Shown here in pieces: positions 12,666-26,465 of a stretch of DNA of 64,000 bases. Source of the DNA: Penelope pileata (lineage: Eukaryota > Chordata > Aves > Galliformes > Cracidae). Each line of letters opens with the position of its first letter. Positions within the stretch are counted from its first letter, which is position 1. Where the stretch lies: NCBI GenBank assembly GCA_013396635.1, contig WBMW01004819.1, positions 19,503 to 83,502 on the forward strand, read 5' to 3'. The position numbers and the translations under genes are program-made. The notes under the pieces are model-generated. The model was not told the DNA's origin. It searched no databases and saw only the letters and a list, made by a program, of their open reading frames with translations.

Positions 12666-15600
12666 ATTTCTGCTCTAAAACCTTTGTCATTCACAGTTTC
12701 TCACTTGCTAGAATCCTTTCACACAGATTAGTACAACTATTGAGTTGTGTCCTATTAAGGAAGCTGATGGGTACTTAGTTTTTTTTTTTTTTTTTTTAAT
12801 GCCTCTGATAAGTTCCGCGTTATTGAAACATAGCATCAGATATTCCCTGTAGTGCTTTAATATCTTAATAACCAGAGTTATACTTACTATTCATTAAGTT
12901 CCAAAGCAGAAAGCTCCAGTATTGACTATAGGAAAAATAATCATATCTGAAAATCAGAAGGCCTGATCCTGACTTCATTTTGGTATGTGATTTGGAAATA
13001 ATTTCATAAGCTTTCAATCTCGTGGGTTAATAAGAAGTGATACGCTTTCTTCAAGAAGGTTTATTTTTCTTTTTAACAATGATGTAAACAGTATCCTTTA
13101 GTTTTGTTGCAAGAATTGAGACAATAGAATTAGAGAAAGAACTACGTAAATGTTTGTCATAAAAAGCAGAAAAAAATAGTTGGAATAAACTGCTAATTGT
13201 TTATTTTCTAAAAATACTTTGGTTAGGAATAGAAGATAGCAATCTTTTTCGTAATTCCTTTCTTGGACACATGGTTTAACGACAATAAAATACTCTAGAA
13301 CAAACAAAAATGGACACAGATTCCCTCCTCACTAAATCAGTGAGGAAGTATTATTATTCAGTAGAAGAAAACTGAAATTAGTTGGAAGTGTGTTTCATTA
13401 TTTCAATACAATCTTTTTCTATGTAAATTCAGAACCCTGGTTGCTTAATCTTTTTTTAAGTAGAGAGTTTTAGAGTATCTTATTCATTTTTTTTTAATTT
13501 GGTATTATTCCTACCATGCATTTCACAATGAATAAAAAACTAACAGCAACAACAATAATAAAAGTAATGCCTACATACAAAGAATAAGCCTATTTCATCT
13601 GGAGATTTGATGGGTTGGTAATCAGTAGTCAGGATTTACAGAATTGGAGCCTGAATTTTCAGATGATTTGTTTCACAATCCATTGAAATTCTGGCTAAGG
13701 AAATAACACAGTAGTTACTTTTTATTTATCTACTTTAGCTGATGTATAATTTCTGTTTTTTTCAATAAATGACAAAAATCTCATTGCAACTTCTACTAAT
13801 TCTGATATGCATTTCAAAGAAACAATGAGTATTACTGCTTTTCCACTTACATGTTTCCTTTGTGCTATAGTAGATGACTTCCTTCTACTCCTACTCTTTC
13901 TTCACCTGCTTAAATATTTATCTAAGGTAATGACAATAATTATAAAATGTAAGTCAGCAGCTGTTAGCACACATATTTTTTTTGCTGACAAATTCAATTA
14001 AAGACATTGCTAGCTAAGCCAATCAAATAACAGGTAGCTCAGGAAAGGTCAGCCCTGAATTACTGTTTCCCATAATAATTTCCCAAGTCATTAAGTCCAT
14101 AAAATTCATTTGAAACTGAAACCCATAAAAGTAAATTATGGAAAATGCCTTGGTAGTTTGTGGGTATTCTGGAATGTAAAGCTGTGTATCTCCTATGCAT
14201 AATGTTCCTGCCAACATTGTCCAAACTGGAGCAGAACTATAAATAGGGTGTAGATGTTTTCATTGTAAATGGCTATTTCCAGGGCTAACTGTGGTAAGAA
14301 ACTCCCCCAATCTCCCTTGTCACCCCTTCTTCTTTTCCCCCAGCCAATATTTTCACTTTTTACTTTTCTTTTAATTTTGAACTATGTTTTAAAGTGTTTA
14401 TGAATATGAGAGGTCTCAATAAACAATCACAAAATCATTCTGATAAGGTAGCTACTTTTGAAACTCAGTAATAGAAAAAGGAGTTCTGTTTTCAAAATTG
14501 TAGTGTAAGTTCAAACTTCATCATGAATAAAGAAGCAAGTGCTGGGAAAAAACTGTATCTTAAGACTATAATAAGATGAAGCTGTAGTTTATATAGCTAA
14601 ATAAAGCTTTTAAAGCTTTTAGTTACTCTATTATCAAAGCCCACTAAAGATAACATTTGTCAACAATGACACTGGTGTGACTTAAGCTGTTCATACAACT
14701 GGGATTTTCATAGCCCCTGATTTTGCTCTTTTAGCAATTATTATAGCTTACAGGAGTCATAGTAGTGGTCTAAACTGACCAGCTGCAGAATCTCACAGCT
14801 GCAGAAGCATTTTTTTTTTTTTTTTTAATATATTGGAGAATACTGATTTAGAGAGAGTAAAGCTTTTTGTGAGAGCAACAGCAATAACGAACAGTGGAAA
14901 CTAATGAAAAAGGAACAATCAACTCCCATTAAGGAATTATGAGGGAGAAAACTGCTGACTACCAGAAGTTAAGCTGGTAGCCACCCTAAACAGGTGTAAT
15001 GATAATTTCTCTGCAGTTAAAATGTGTTCCTTTTCTTCACTGTCTTGCACGTGGAAAAAAAATGAAGTTGTGTCCTCTAAAATACCTGAAGGAGAATGCA
15101 TATTCTTTGAAGCTTAAAAAAAACCCTTCAGTTTGTTTTCTTCCAGGTCTTCTGCAGCTCTTATGAATATCAGAGAAGAAAAAAAACAGTATGCTATATA
15201 ACTATGAGGTATTGCCAAAATAATTTTCACCTCCCCTGCTTCAATACAAATATGGAAATATTTGATGTATAATTACTCCAGAACAGTAGTTTATCCCTCA
15301 TTAGCCAAAACAACCTCACAGTCCACTACAGATGTTCCTTAAGGTGAAGAATAGTGTAATTCTGTCTTTTTCAATGAAGGCAGGCATTCATACTGTTTTA
15401 AAAGAGACCTATGGTATACTGACTATTTGGCTTACCCAATGGCACAAGCACAGCTTTCTTTATAAAAGCTTCTTTTTAGTAGAGCAAAATACTGCTGACT
15501 ACATCTTTTGTTATTCATACTTCCTTTTTTTTAAAAAAAATGTAACATATTTGATGAAAAGGTATCTGAAAGAGAATAAAAGTTCCTGACACATTCAAGC

Positions 15601-17023
15601 TACTATGTACTTAAATAATTTAGCACTGAGAGATCTCAGGACCTGGTTTGGAACGTGTGGTATTTTTTCCTTCCTGTTAATCTTTACTAGTGGTTAGATG
15701 TTCAAGGCTTCCTTTGAAAATATAAGTCCCCAGCTGTGTGTTTTTATCTCACATTAATTTATGTAAGAGAAACAAATTCAAAGCAAAGTAGAAAATTTGT
15801 ACTCACACTTTCAAATTATTTTGTTGTCACTGGCATGCTTGTGATTTTTGTCCAACATTATATGTGTTACAGTAAGCATGTGCTTTGAATGAAATTAAAT
15901 ATTCAAAGTCTAAGTAAACTATGGACAGTGTTAATACATGTGAGTTTATTTGATATTTTCATATTTGTTAGCTGAAGTAGACAGTTTTGTAGATTACTTT
16001 TGTTAAGACCAGTAAAGTTACATTAAGTAGATAAGGAACTCTTTTGTCTCTTTTTTTTCCCCCTCGAAACTGATTCAATACACAATGAAGGAAATGTTTA
16101 TTTTGGCTTCTGCGGAACTGGATGGTGACATCTACCAACAAGGTCTTAAATTATTTTCTCCAATTTCCAACATGGAAAAAAAAAAAGTACAGGTGTTACT
16201 TATTTAAAGAAAAGTAAATATTTAATTGTTCTTATGATATACTTCGAAAATTTATAATATTGGAAAAGCTGATAGCTATAGAAAAGAGAAATATTGAGAA
16301 TGACAGCAATTACAGCTATTGCTCTGCTAGGTTTCCGGGACTAAAATTTTTGCTGAGTTAAGCTCTGAGCACTTGACCAATTTGTACATGATTTCTCAAC
16401 ATCCAGCAAAACAGCAGTCCATTATGAACTGTAGCTATCATTTCAGCTATATATATTGGAAGACAGTGAGTAAATGTCAAGTGTGTATTTACAGAGCTAC
16501 TGTCAGCTTCTAGTGAAAGGGAAAAAGAAAGGAAAATGGTGCTTTGAACTGCTTAGAACAAAGACAACTTTGTTAGAGAGCTGCATATGATTAGTTCAGG
16601 CAGATGTTGTACCTCACAAATGTAGCTGAGTGCTTTAAAATTCTAAAATAATCTAGAGATTTCACTGTTGATAGAATCAGCTATACCCAAATACAAAGAG
16701 AACTACTCATGTAAGTTTTCTGGATCAAACCATGGCATTGTAAAGGAATACAAAGAAGTAGGAAGTTTTCTTTAAAATACCTTTTACCTTCCTAACGAGC
16801 ATGTTCATGAACTACAGCATCCTCCAAATGCTTTGAAAACTGGGTTGCAACATCCTAAAATTGTTTCAAGGCAGGAATAATGCTAGAACAACCACAAATA
16901 AATCAGTTACACTCCCACAAGACATTTCATGGAGATATGGAATTTCAAATCTTTCTACCAGAGTTGAGACTGTCAGAATGTGAATTAACTGCATCTTTCA
17001 AAATTAGTTATACATTTTTCCAA
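12666..17023. other. AT-rich DNA without recognisable genes
   Basis: A long unique stretch with poly-T runs (12780-12797, 14812-14826) and scattered A-runs. Open frames are at most about 85 codons, with no conserved-looking product. No element boundary is visible. Confidence 0.5.
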
Positions 17024-17067
17024 CTAGGAGAAATAAAATAGGAGGCATGACCTTCAGAGCAGCCCTT
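17024..17067 (-). mobile_element. mariner (Galluhop-type) end fragment
   Basis: The words AGGAGAAATAAAATAGGAGGCAT and CAGAGCAGCCCT match the terminal region of Galluhop mariners, also seen at the right end of the 41435-41980 copy. Only about 44 bp remain. Confidence 0.65.
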
Positions 17068-18060
17068 ATACATGGAACAGAGATCAAAGCCTAAGCATTG
17101 TGCAACACTCTATGCTGTAAAAACGAGTAAAATAAGCATTGTCTAGCGGGAAGTACCTTTGAAAAGGTATTGTCTTCAGGACAAGAAGCTCCTGGCCCTT
17201 TAATTGATTGCGGTAATTTGCAAATTTTGACTTGCCAGAGAATGGGGACTGCTAATTATCTAGGTTTGATTGTACTATGTTCCCACTGATTTGGCAGCTG
17301 ATTCAAAATTAGTCTTGGCTAGACTCCCAGACATTAAAATACATTGTGGACCAAAGAGATTTTAATCCCACCATGTGTTGATATTGTATGCATGACTTTC
17401 ACCAATTTTAACACAGCATATTTCATATCTGTGTTGCATTAACACTGAAAGCTATCCAGGTAAGATTTCTTCTAGCATTAATAAAGTCTGTTATTGACAG
17501 CTTCTGGTCTGTGTGGATCATTTCAGTCTAATGAACTCAGTTTCACAAGCAAGGATTTTGTATTGATAATTATGTTACAGGGGTCCAAAAAAGTCCTGAA
17601 AAGAACAGGGACTCATTGTTTTAAGGGATCCTTCTCCTTAGATAGACAGTTAGATTCTGGAAATCTTCCTAAAGAAAAAGCCACAGTGTCTTTCGAGATG
17701 TTGTGTCCCCTTGAGCTTTTCCTTAGGCAAGCACATCACAATCAATATTCAGATTAGAATACTGTTTCTGGCATAAATTAATATATAACATGCTAAAATT
17801 TATGAAGAAGCAGAACATGCCCTTCTTTCTACTAGCTGAAAATATTATCCCTTTACAGAAGTATCAGCCAAGTAAGCTGTAAATTTGTAGAGTATATGCC
17901 AAGAGAGCCCCAATTTATACTTTGAGAATCTCTCTTCATCTTGTGTTAAATCTTCTTCCCCAGAGAGTCCCCTTTAGTTCTGCTACTTTTAATCTTTGTC
18001 TAAGAACTACCCCCATTGTGACATCTGAAACAAGCACATCATATATCCAAAATTTAAGCT
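17068..18060. other. AT-rich DNA without recognisable genes
   Basis: Unique sequence. One 87-codon open frame (17494-17757) has no recognisable product. Confidence 0.45.
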
Positions 18061-18135
18061 CTTTTCTTTTCTTTTCTTTTCTTTTCTTTTCTTTTCTTTT
18101 CTTTTCTTTTCTTTTCTTTTCTTTTCTTTTCTTTT
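18061..18135. repeat. (CTTTT)15 microsatellite
   Basis: Fifteen perfect CTTTT units, followed by a looser T-rich stretch to about 18145. It is a pure pyrimidine strand. The long open frame across it is a by-product of the repeat. Confidence 0.97.
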
Positions 18136-19370
18136 TTTCTTTTTAACTCACTGCTGTTAGTGTGTGTGTGCATGTGCATGTGTTTATGTTTATATGCTGA
18201 TTTTTTCAGCATTAGGAAAATAACCAAGTGCAATGTGCAACCTTTTAAAGCAATTTGCTTTCATGTTTTTTTCACTTGATAGAATCATGCTCAGATAAGA
18301 AAAATGTCTGGTTATAAAAATTAACTGATTGCTTTTTCTTTTTTCAGTTGATCTTTATTGATCCTTTTCCAGCTCAGATGAATCCATTTCTTTGAATGAT
18401 GATATAAAACTGATGAACTACAATGATAAATGAGGTTGTAGTCATCAAATAATATTTTGTATTGCTATTAACCTGATGTTACCATAATTATGAATAAACA
18501 CTGCCAAGAAAAGATAGCTTATTTTTCACTATCTGTCTGGTTTACTTTTTTGGTGTGCCTTACTTGATGTATAATAATCCATTTAATAATGTATCCAACT
18601 TGAAGTTAACAGAAAGAAACTTATCTAATTATATTTTGTTTTATAAGGAAAATTTATATGGAAAATGCCACAAAATGCTTCTGATAAGTATCTGGTTCTA
18701 CTTAGCTGTAAATAGTATGTGCAGAGAAGACGTAAGTAAAATTTAATTATATTTGAGATAAAAAAAATACAGGCATACATGTATTTTCATTAAGGGAAAA
18801 TATTTATTTTATAAGACCAAATTCAAAATTATCATTCTGTTCAATTCTTTTTATAATTTAAGCTTCCAGATATTAGTAAGAAAAGTTCCTGAATGGCCCC
18901 CATCATTCAGAGAGTATGAATTGTTGCTAGCATTAGCCAATACTAAGCACAAATGTTTGTTAAGAATTAAAAGTGACAACAGGAGGATAGCTGGTATCAG
19001 TAAGTCAGATATGTCAAGTTAGTTTTCCTCTCTGTACTGTGAAGTTATCCAGTTCCTTTGAATTAAACATTGATGCGGATGGTACATTTGACTATCATGA
19101 ATGAGCAGAAGGCATTGATTAAATTTCCCTCAGCTAATCTGCATTTAAAAAAAAATGGATTATGCTGCTTCTTGAGTGCAAATATCATTCCACTTCCTTA
19201 CTGAAACTTTTTTTTGCGCCTTTCTCCAGCAGTGACTGTGGTTCCTTTTCATATACACAAAACCTGATAGCACATTACCTTTTTGCACATAAGTAGAAAA
19301 GACATGAAAGAGAAAGTGAAAACAAGGGATAAGTAGGAAGTGATGGATCTGCAGTCCCATAAATCCATGA
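18136..19370. other. AT-rich DNA without recognisable genes
   Basis: Unique sequence with a short GTGTGTGTGTGCATGTGCATGTG tract near 18161-18183. No gene is recognised. Confidence 0.45.
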
Positions 19371-19911
19371 TGTCTTAGTTTCTAACAGAAATTACGCTTC
19401 TCGTAGTGTCTAGTATGAATTTATCTTGTACCTCAGAGATACTGATAACATCCTGGCAGTGTTGAACAGAGCCGAGGACACAACTCACTTCCGCATTCCT
19501 CTGCCAGTGAAATAGTTAAGGGGGGCATAAGGAGCTGGGAACAGGGAGGGGACAGGACCAGGGCAGCTGACCCAAATTGACCAAAGAGCTATTCCATCCC
19601 ATATAACATCATGTGATTGGTTCGTTGTTTTTCCGGGTTCTCTTCGTTACGGAAGGGGCTAGCCGGGAGGAAGGGTCACCAGTGGCTGTGAGCCCTTGCT
19701 CTGCGTATCCTCTTTGTGTATATATATATATATATATATATGTACTGTTATTTCTTTTGTTCTCTTTACTATTTTAGTAAATAGCATTTATCTCAACCCA
19801 CGCATTTTACTGCATATCTCTCTACTTCTCTCCCCCATCCCATTTGGGGAGGGGGGAGGGTGAGTGAATAACTTTGTGGAACTTAGCTATCTGCTGAGTC
19901 AAACCATAACA
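19371..19911 (+). mobile_element. solo LTR, family B (copy 2)
   Basis: This is a 541-bp element with TGTCTTAG...CCATAACA ends and a perfect 5-bp target duplication, CATGA, at 19366-19370 and 19912-19916. It aligns throughout with copy 1 at roughly 88-90 percent by eye. It carries a (TA)n tract at about 19718-19741 and the CCCATTTGGGGAGGGGGGAG block near its 3' end. There is no internal retroviral sequence, so it is a solo LTR. Confidence 0.92.
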
Positions 19912-22757
19912 CATGAGCTCTTACCTCAGAATGCATATGAATGGTCAGTATAGCTCAAGTATAGAGATGAATGTTACACTGTAGAAGCTGGAGTTCTTCA
20001 TATTAATATTCCAAACTTTTGGCTGGTAAAAATTATTTGAGGTTATAATGTCTATTGCAGCTGTGGTTGAAAGGGCAAGCAAGCTTATGTTGATACTATA
20101 ATAAAAGATAGGATGCTGTTTTTTATGGAACACTCCCTTGATACTGTGTTCCAGTTAAAATTAAGATCTAATGGCTAAGCCTTCTGCAATATTTGTTGCA
20201 TATTCATAATTCAATTAATAAAATAAAATAAACAATTGGTTTTGACAAAAGTCCTCCTCGGGAAACATGATGAATGAAAATAGAATTTCTAACAATAATG
20301 TGACAGTAAGAGATGCCTTTCAAAGCACTGGAGTTTTGGAGGGCTTTCTCTTAGGGAATTTAGATTCAAAACTCCTCTGTTTCTGGTCCAAGGTCTAGAG
20401 CTGCTTCAACTACATTTGTTCCTCATCAGTCTGTGTTTAGGGCAAGCGCTAGGAGTAGTTTATGTAAGCAAAAGATGTTTCCAGTACCCTGCATGACTAT
20501 TCTAACGTTTGAGCAAATATTTATTATGAAAAGGCTTGTTCCTGTCTGGAAATTGAAAAATTCTTTTTTTTCTCCTTCTTCTTTATCTTCTTCTTCTTTT
20601 CCTGTGTATGAATAAAATTGATTTTATTTATTTTTTATGATCATTTAGAATAAATATATTTGGCTGCATAACTACATCAATATGGTCAGTTTTAGAAATT
20701 GGTTCAGTGCCATTATTTCAGTGATCTCCATACCTTGTTGCAATGAACTTGCATACTGTTGCTGCAAGCAAGGCTAAAAAAGTAGCCATATTAGAACAAC
20801 ATAAAACATTCTGAACATCCATCTCTCTCTCTCTTTCCTTTTTTTCTTTTTTCTTTTCAATTTCCTACATGAAAGGAAGATATCTGAACCAGAGCATGCA
20901 TATGTTCAATTTGATGCAGGGTAAAAACCACGGTTGTTTCTCTGATATTCCTTTAAATGTCAAAGTAGGTTCACGAACAAATTGATTTCAAAATATGGGT
21001 AATAGCAATCAGAGAAAATTCACAAATTGTCTAGCAGCATTTAGCAGCATTTGTATATTATTTAGATTTGTAATTGTATTTGGAAGTTTTGTAAATATTT
21101 ATGTTTCAGTGAATTTAATCAATTTTCAGACACCTGCATTTTACGATCACTTTGATTTGCTGGGGTTTATCTTTACAGACTTTGGTTTAAATTTATAGTG
21201 AGTTCAGATACAGTGATAGATAGGTTCCCTCCACTGGGGAAAACACACTGCTTTTGGACAGACTGATTGCTTGCTAGAGTTTCAGAAAGTATATGGGTCA
21301 GAACTTTTGTATAGTTCTACCAAATTGATGCCAGTCAGACGACAGTGAAGATTAAATTCTGTCCTTCTGAAAATTCAACAAAAATGTGTGCTTTAGTTCC
21401 TAAAATACCATGAGTGAAAAAAAAGTAATAACACAAAATTAGCCAAGTTTGCTAAGGTTAACTTTTATTTTGTTAGCTTCAAAAGCAAATATTTGCAGAA
21501 CTAATTTTCTTAGTTACTTGCATTTTCTAAAAAGCGCTACTGTAAGCATAAAAACTGAGTTAATAATTTGCAGAACAAGTACCTCTGAAAGCATTTTATG
21601 TCCCATGGGACAACCAAGTTAAAAGATTAAAAGAATATAAAGAATAATTTATTTTAATATATCCTCAAATGATTTAATAAAGAACTTTCATTTTCCAGTT
21701 TCCTTGAAATTAAATTATTTGAAATACTCACCGCCTCGTTTAAAAGGCAAACAGTATGCAATCCAATAGTGCTGTTTTCTTTTCTTACACACATACAATT
21801 AAGAACAGTAATGATTTTGCAAGTCTTCAACAGTCTCTGAAAGATATTCTTTCAAAAAATAAGTTCACACAGGTCTAGTGAATCTGTCATAGGTAGATTT
21901 TGTGGTAGCTCTCCCATAACAAGTACAGTGATTAAATTTACTATTGTCCAATTTTCTATTACAATTGCTCTTGACTTAAGCCAACATTCATAACAAGGAA
22001 AAAAATCAAATAACCTTCCTGCTCAAAACCAAAACAGAACAGAAAACAACCTTACAAAAAAACAAAACAAAACCACCACCAACTCATCAAAGCAAAGAAA
22101 CAGCAAAAGTTGAAATATTAAGCTTTTAGTATGATCTGAGTTTTAGCATTGCCAGCTTTCTACAATTCTGACTAAAGACAACACCACCACCCCCCAACCC
22201 CGCCCCAGTGTTATAAAAAGCCCTACTAAAACACCATAATGAAATCTAGTTCTTGTTGTGTACTTACAACTAAGTTCAATGCTTGCCATAAAGTATTTCT
22301 TAAAGAATCCTAGTAACATAGCTGCTGTTAAGTCACCGGTAAAGAGAGAAACTGATTGGGAAAAATATTTATTATGATGTAAGAGTGTCTCTTGCTCAGA
22401 GGTACACTGTTTGGTGTGAATACATTGCTAATAGAAACAAAATGATCTATCATTCCATAAAAACAACTGCAAAGCATATTTTTGAAAAGTATATTCATAA
22501 ATAGTTTACACTAATAATATAAAGTTCTCTTCATCATATCAGAGAATGTATCTGGGTAGTTCCAATGTGACGTAAGAAGTTATGACAAAATGTATCTCAC
22601 TATGATCAACTAAAACCTCAAGGATTTTAATAGTTTTAGATGGAAAACAATAATGAAGTATCTTGCAGTTTGTAAACTATAAACTTGAATTTTATATGTA
22701 ACTACCAAGCAGATGACCTAATTTTTGTTCTGCAGTGCTGAAAGACAGAAAAAAAAA
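19912..22757. other. AT-rich DNA without recognisable genes
   Basis: Unique AT-rich sequence with TTC-rich (20570-20600) and AAAAC-rich (22020-22080) patches. No defensible exon or element is visible. Confidence 0.5.
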
Positions 22758-22830
22758 TATCTTAGTTTGTAACAGAAGTTACTTTTCTCATAGTGTCAGG
22801 TATGAAGCTATGTTTTGATCTCAGAAGAAA
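22758..22830 (+). mobile_element. LTR-B 5' fragment
   Basis: About 73 bp match the first part of LTR-B (CTTAGTTTGTAACAGAAGTTAC, then TAGTGTCAGGTATGAAGC), with the first G of TGTC changed to A. The remaining ~480 bp of the LTR are absent, so a deletion or partial copy removed them. Confidence 0.8.
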
Positions 22831-23271
22831 AACCATATGAAAAGGAAAGCCATAACAAAAAGGAAAAAAAAGAGAAGATTTTTCTTGAAGTTTATAGTAA
22901 ATTGCTTTAAATTAATATCTGCAACTGGTAGAGGGGATTCTGAATCCAAGCTCCAATCTGAACTCTCTTAACTGTAAAAGTTTAGGTCTGAAATCTGATT
23001 CTGCCAGCAGCGATCCACATGTGAACATGCCTATATAAAATATGAATGTGCCTTTTACTTTTTTCAAAAAAAAAAATCATTGGGATTTTAAATTTCTTTT
23101 TTGCTAGAAAATCTTTTGTAGCATTAATCTTGTAGGTTTGCTTTCTTTCAGCATTGCTTTCTATCTTTCAATCACTAGTCAGACTAGAAAAAGGAAAAAG
23201 AAGAGTGTTCAAAAATGACACATACACACACCAAAAAGACAAAAAAAAATAAAAAATAAAAAATAAAGAAA
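22831..23271. other. AT-rich DNA without recognisable genes
   Basis: Unique sequence ending in an A-rich stretch at 23236-23270. Nothing else is recognised. Confidence 0.4.
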
Positions 23272-23360
23272 AATAGGAAGGAAGGGAGGAAGGGAGGAAG
23301 GGAGGAAGGGAGGAAGGGAGGAAGGGAGGAAGGGAGGAAGGAAGGAAGGAAGGAAGGAAG
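23272..23360. repeat. (GGAAGGGA)n then (GGAA)n microsatellite
   Basis: A pure purine tract: an octamer GGAAGGGA repeated from about 23277 to 23335, resolving into tetramer GGAA to 23360. GGAA runs are ETS-factor binding units in principle; any regulatory role here is unsupported. The opposite strand gives an artefactual proline/serine-rich frame. Confidence 0.95.
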
Positions 23361-25599
23361 ATAGTTGTTCACAAATAGTGAACAGTTCACAAATAGTTGT
23401 TCACAAATGCACTTACTGCCAAAAAGCAATGATGTGAATAAGGTGTGATTGTGACACAAGGGATGCTTTTCTCTTGTAAGATAGGTCTTACAAAAGTCTA
23501 GTAGGATCAAATTTTTCTTTCAGTTGAATATCTGATTGTAACTCTATACATTCCATTTTAAAATTTGCAAGGAATGTGTTTCTGTCGACTGAAAATGGAC
23601 TTACAATTATACCAAGAAACTGATGATTTTTCCGCAATCTCAAAACTTATTATCAAATTCCTTTATGAAAACAGAAAGCAAGACTGCATATTTTTGACTG
23701 TTCACAGGACTGTTTAGCCAATGTATCAAAACGCATAAAATTATTTGCCATATGTTGAGTTAGCACTGCACTTTGCCCTCCCCATGTCTGAGCTTCAGCT
23801 CAGACAATGCTAGTTCTGAGTGATGGGTGCCAAGCCTGGGGCTGGGCCAGGCCAGCACTATGAGGGTTTGGCAGCAGGGAGCAGGCTGTGTTAAGAGCTG
23901 TGCCAGGCTGCTTGCAGCCTATGGGCTGTGGATTGGACATGCCTGTCTTAGTTACTATTGAAGTAGACTGTTTGAATCTTTAAAGGTTCTGACGTCATAG
24001 CTGTCTTCAAAGCCTTCGAAAGTTACAGTACAGTAGCATGGTTAATGATTCTTATTGTAAACATCTGTCTTTTTGGATGTGTAGATATTTTTCATGGTGA
24101 AGACTGGGAAGGGTGTTTTTGAGAAGTATAAAAGCTCACTTTTCTACATGTCTCTCTTACTTTTTTTTTTTTTTTTAATGTATAAATATTATGCAATAAA
24201 ATCATAGGTAAGGTTTCTTAGGTTATTTTTAAATACATTGTCTACTCCTTCATGTAATCATCTGGTATTTTTTGAAAATAGGTTGTCTAATTCTGATTAC
24301 ACTGGAAATAATGAACTTATATAATATTTGCAGCCAATTTATGAACAAAATGTTTAAATATTAAAGCCAAGATTAAAAATAAAAATAAGAAAAATATAAA
24401 GCACTGCCGTGCAGTTGCTGGACCTAGACTTAGGGGAATATTGTAACAAAAAAACTGACCTACTTTTCAACAAGATCTGAATTTTAGTTAGCAACTGCTG
24501 AATGACTAACAGTTGCAGAAGACACAGTACTGTAAGTTAGGGAGTATAATATTATAAAAAGTCTATTTCAAGGCTTATATGCATTCCAATACCAGTATTA
24601 TTTTCTATTTGACATTTGAAGACTTTTACTAGAAGTTCCATCTATGATTATATATATAGAAATATAAAAATATGTTAGAATAAATACTGAATTACAAACA
24701 CCATAGAAATATTTTCAGAATACCCATGTATTCTCTTTAGGTTTATTGCCTACTCAGTAATCAAATTCAAACTAAAAGGCTGGAAGGAAACAAAATTCTT
24801 CTCCAAGTTGAGAAATGCTGAAGAAGAGATCTAAATACAAAGAAACACAGGAAAATATTATATATGTACTGAATGACAGGGAATTTCTCTGTAACAGAAA
24901 GTATAAAATAAAAAAGAGAGAGATTAAACTTTGTTAGTTCTTATTGGGAGTGAGAATGAGAAATAGAATAAAAAGACACGGGAACTTCCTTTTGGAAATA
25001 AGGGAGCGTATGACAGCAATTCAGGGCTAGTGTCTTTCCTGTCGTAATCAGCATACGATTGCTTTACACTTAGATCACATAACAGGTCACATAATAATCT
25101 AGAGGCACAGATTAACCAGAATGATGATCTTTTCCCATTTCCTCTAGCTCATCTGAAACTTTGTCTTGCATATATGTATGTTTTTCTTGATTTTGAATGC
25201 AGCAGTAAAGCAGAGGAAAAAGCAAGAAATTAAGGAGGCCAACCTCTTTTCTAGGAAAAATAAACTGACAAAAAATTAAAATAAAAATGGCATACTTCAT
25301 TGGATACACTGGCCATAAAAAAATTAAATGCCATTGTGGAATCCTGAAAGAAAAAATCAATTGTCTTCCACAAATACAGAGCAGTATATTTATGAAGTTA
25401 CATTGTTGGAGTTCTGGAAAGATTTCATTTGAAAATGAAACTCATTTGTACATTACCCAGTTGTTCATATTTCTGTTGAAAATTCACAAAATAATTTTCA
25501 TATTTCCTCTGAAGTGGTCTGTTGGATGGAATTTTTTAGGTTTATCATATCTTTCCTATTTCCCAATAATTGTTTCTCATAAGACACTTCTTCAGAAAG
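23361..25599. other. unique DNA with a GC-rich island at 23768-23945
   Basis: Mostly AT-rich. Directly after the GGAA tract there is a small triplicated word, CACAAATAGTTGTT-like, at 23366-23408. The island at 23768-23945 is rich in GGGCTGGGCCAGGCC and GGCTGTGGATTGGACATGCC words and looks like an old repeat or processed sequence, but I cannot name it. Confidence 0.4.
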
Positions 25600-26462
25600 G
25601 AGATTCAAAGCTGGGAGGAGTGGCTGATGTACTAGAAGGCTGTGCTGCCAATCAGCGGCACCTGGAGAGGCTGAGAGTTGGGTGGAGAGGAATGTTATGA
25701 TGTTCGGCAAAGGCAAGTGTACAGTCCTACACCTGGCAAGGAATAATCACATACATCATTATAGACTAGGGGATGATCTGCTAGAAACAAGCTCTGTGGA
25801 GAAGGACCTGGGGGTTTTGGTGGAGAACAGGTTGACCATGAGCCAGCAGTGAGCCCTTTTTGCCAGGAAGACCAATGTTATGCTGGGATGCATTAAGTAG
25901 AGCATGGTCAGCAGTTCAAAAGAGATCTTCCCCCCCCTCTACTTTGCCTTGGTTGAGGCCACATTTGGAGTGCTGTGTACAGTTCTGGGCTCCCCCGTTC
26001 AAGAAAGACAGGAAACTTCTAGAGAAAGTCCAGCAGTGGTCAACTGAGATACTTAGGGGCATGGACCACTCCCTTTATAAGGAAAGCCTGAGAACCCTGG
26101 GACTGTACAGCCTGGAGAAGACTGAGAGGGGATCTTATCAATGCTTAAAATATCAAAAGGGTGGGTGTCAAGGGGATGGGGCCAGTTTCTTTTTGGTGGT
26201 GCCCAGTGACAGGACAAGAGACAATAGGAACAGGAACATAGGAAGTTCCACATGAACATGAGGAAAACGTTCTTCACTTTGAGGGTGACAGAACACTGGA
26301 ACAGGCTTCCTAGAGAGGTTGTGGAGTCTTCTTCTCTGGAGATTTTCAAAACCCACCTGGACAATTTTCTGTGCAACCTACTGTAGGGAACCTGCTTTAG
26401 CAAGCGGATTGAACTATATAATCTCCAGATGTCCTTTTCAACACTACAATTCCGTGATCATA
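25600..26462 (+). mobile_element. CR1 LINE, RT end to 3' terminus (right-facing half of a pair)
   Basis: The copy starts just after the RT FADD motif (KLGGVADVLEGCAAN, 25607 onward) and covers the C-terminal coding region and 3' tail, ending ACAATTCCGTGATCAT near 26462. Stops and frame shifts are scattered, for example TGA near 25851 in the position of a glutamine codon. It faces the minus-strand CR1 that starts a few bases on. Confidence 0.9.
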
Positions 26463-26465
26463 ATC

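Noticed and set aside
17922..18146. Phenylalanine/leucine/serine-rich repeat protein
   Set aside because: It is produced by the (CTTTT)15 microsatellite.
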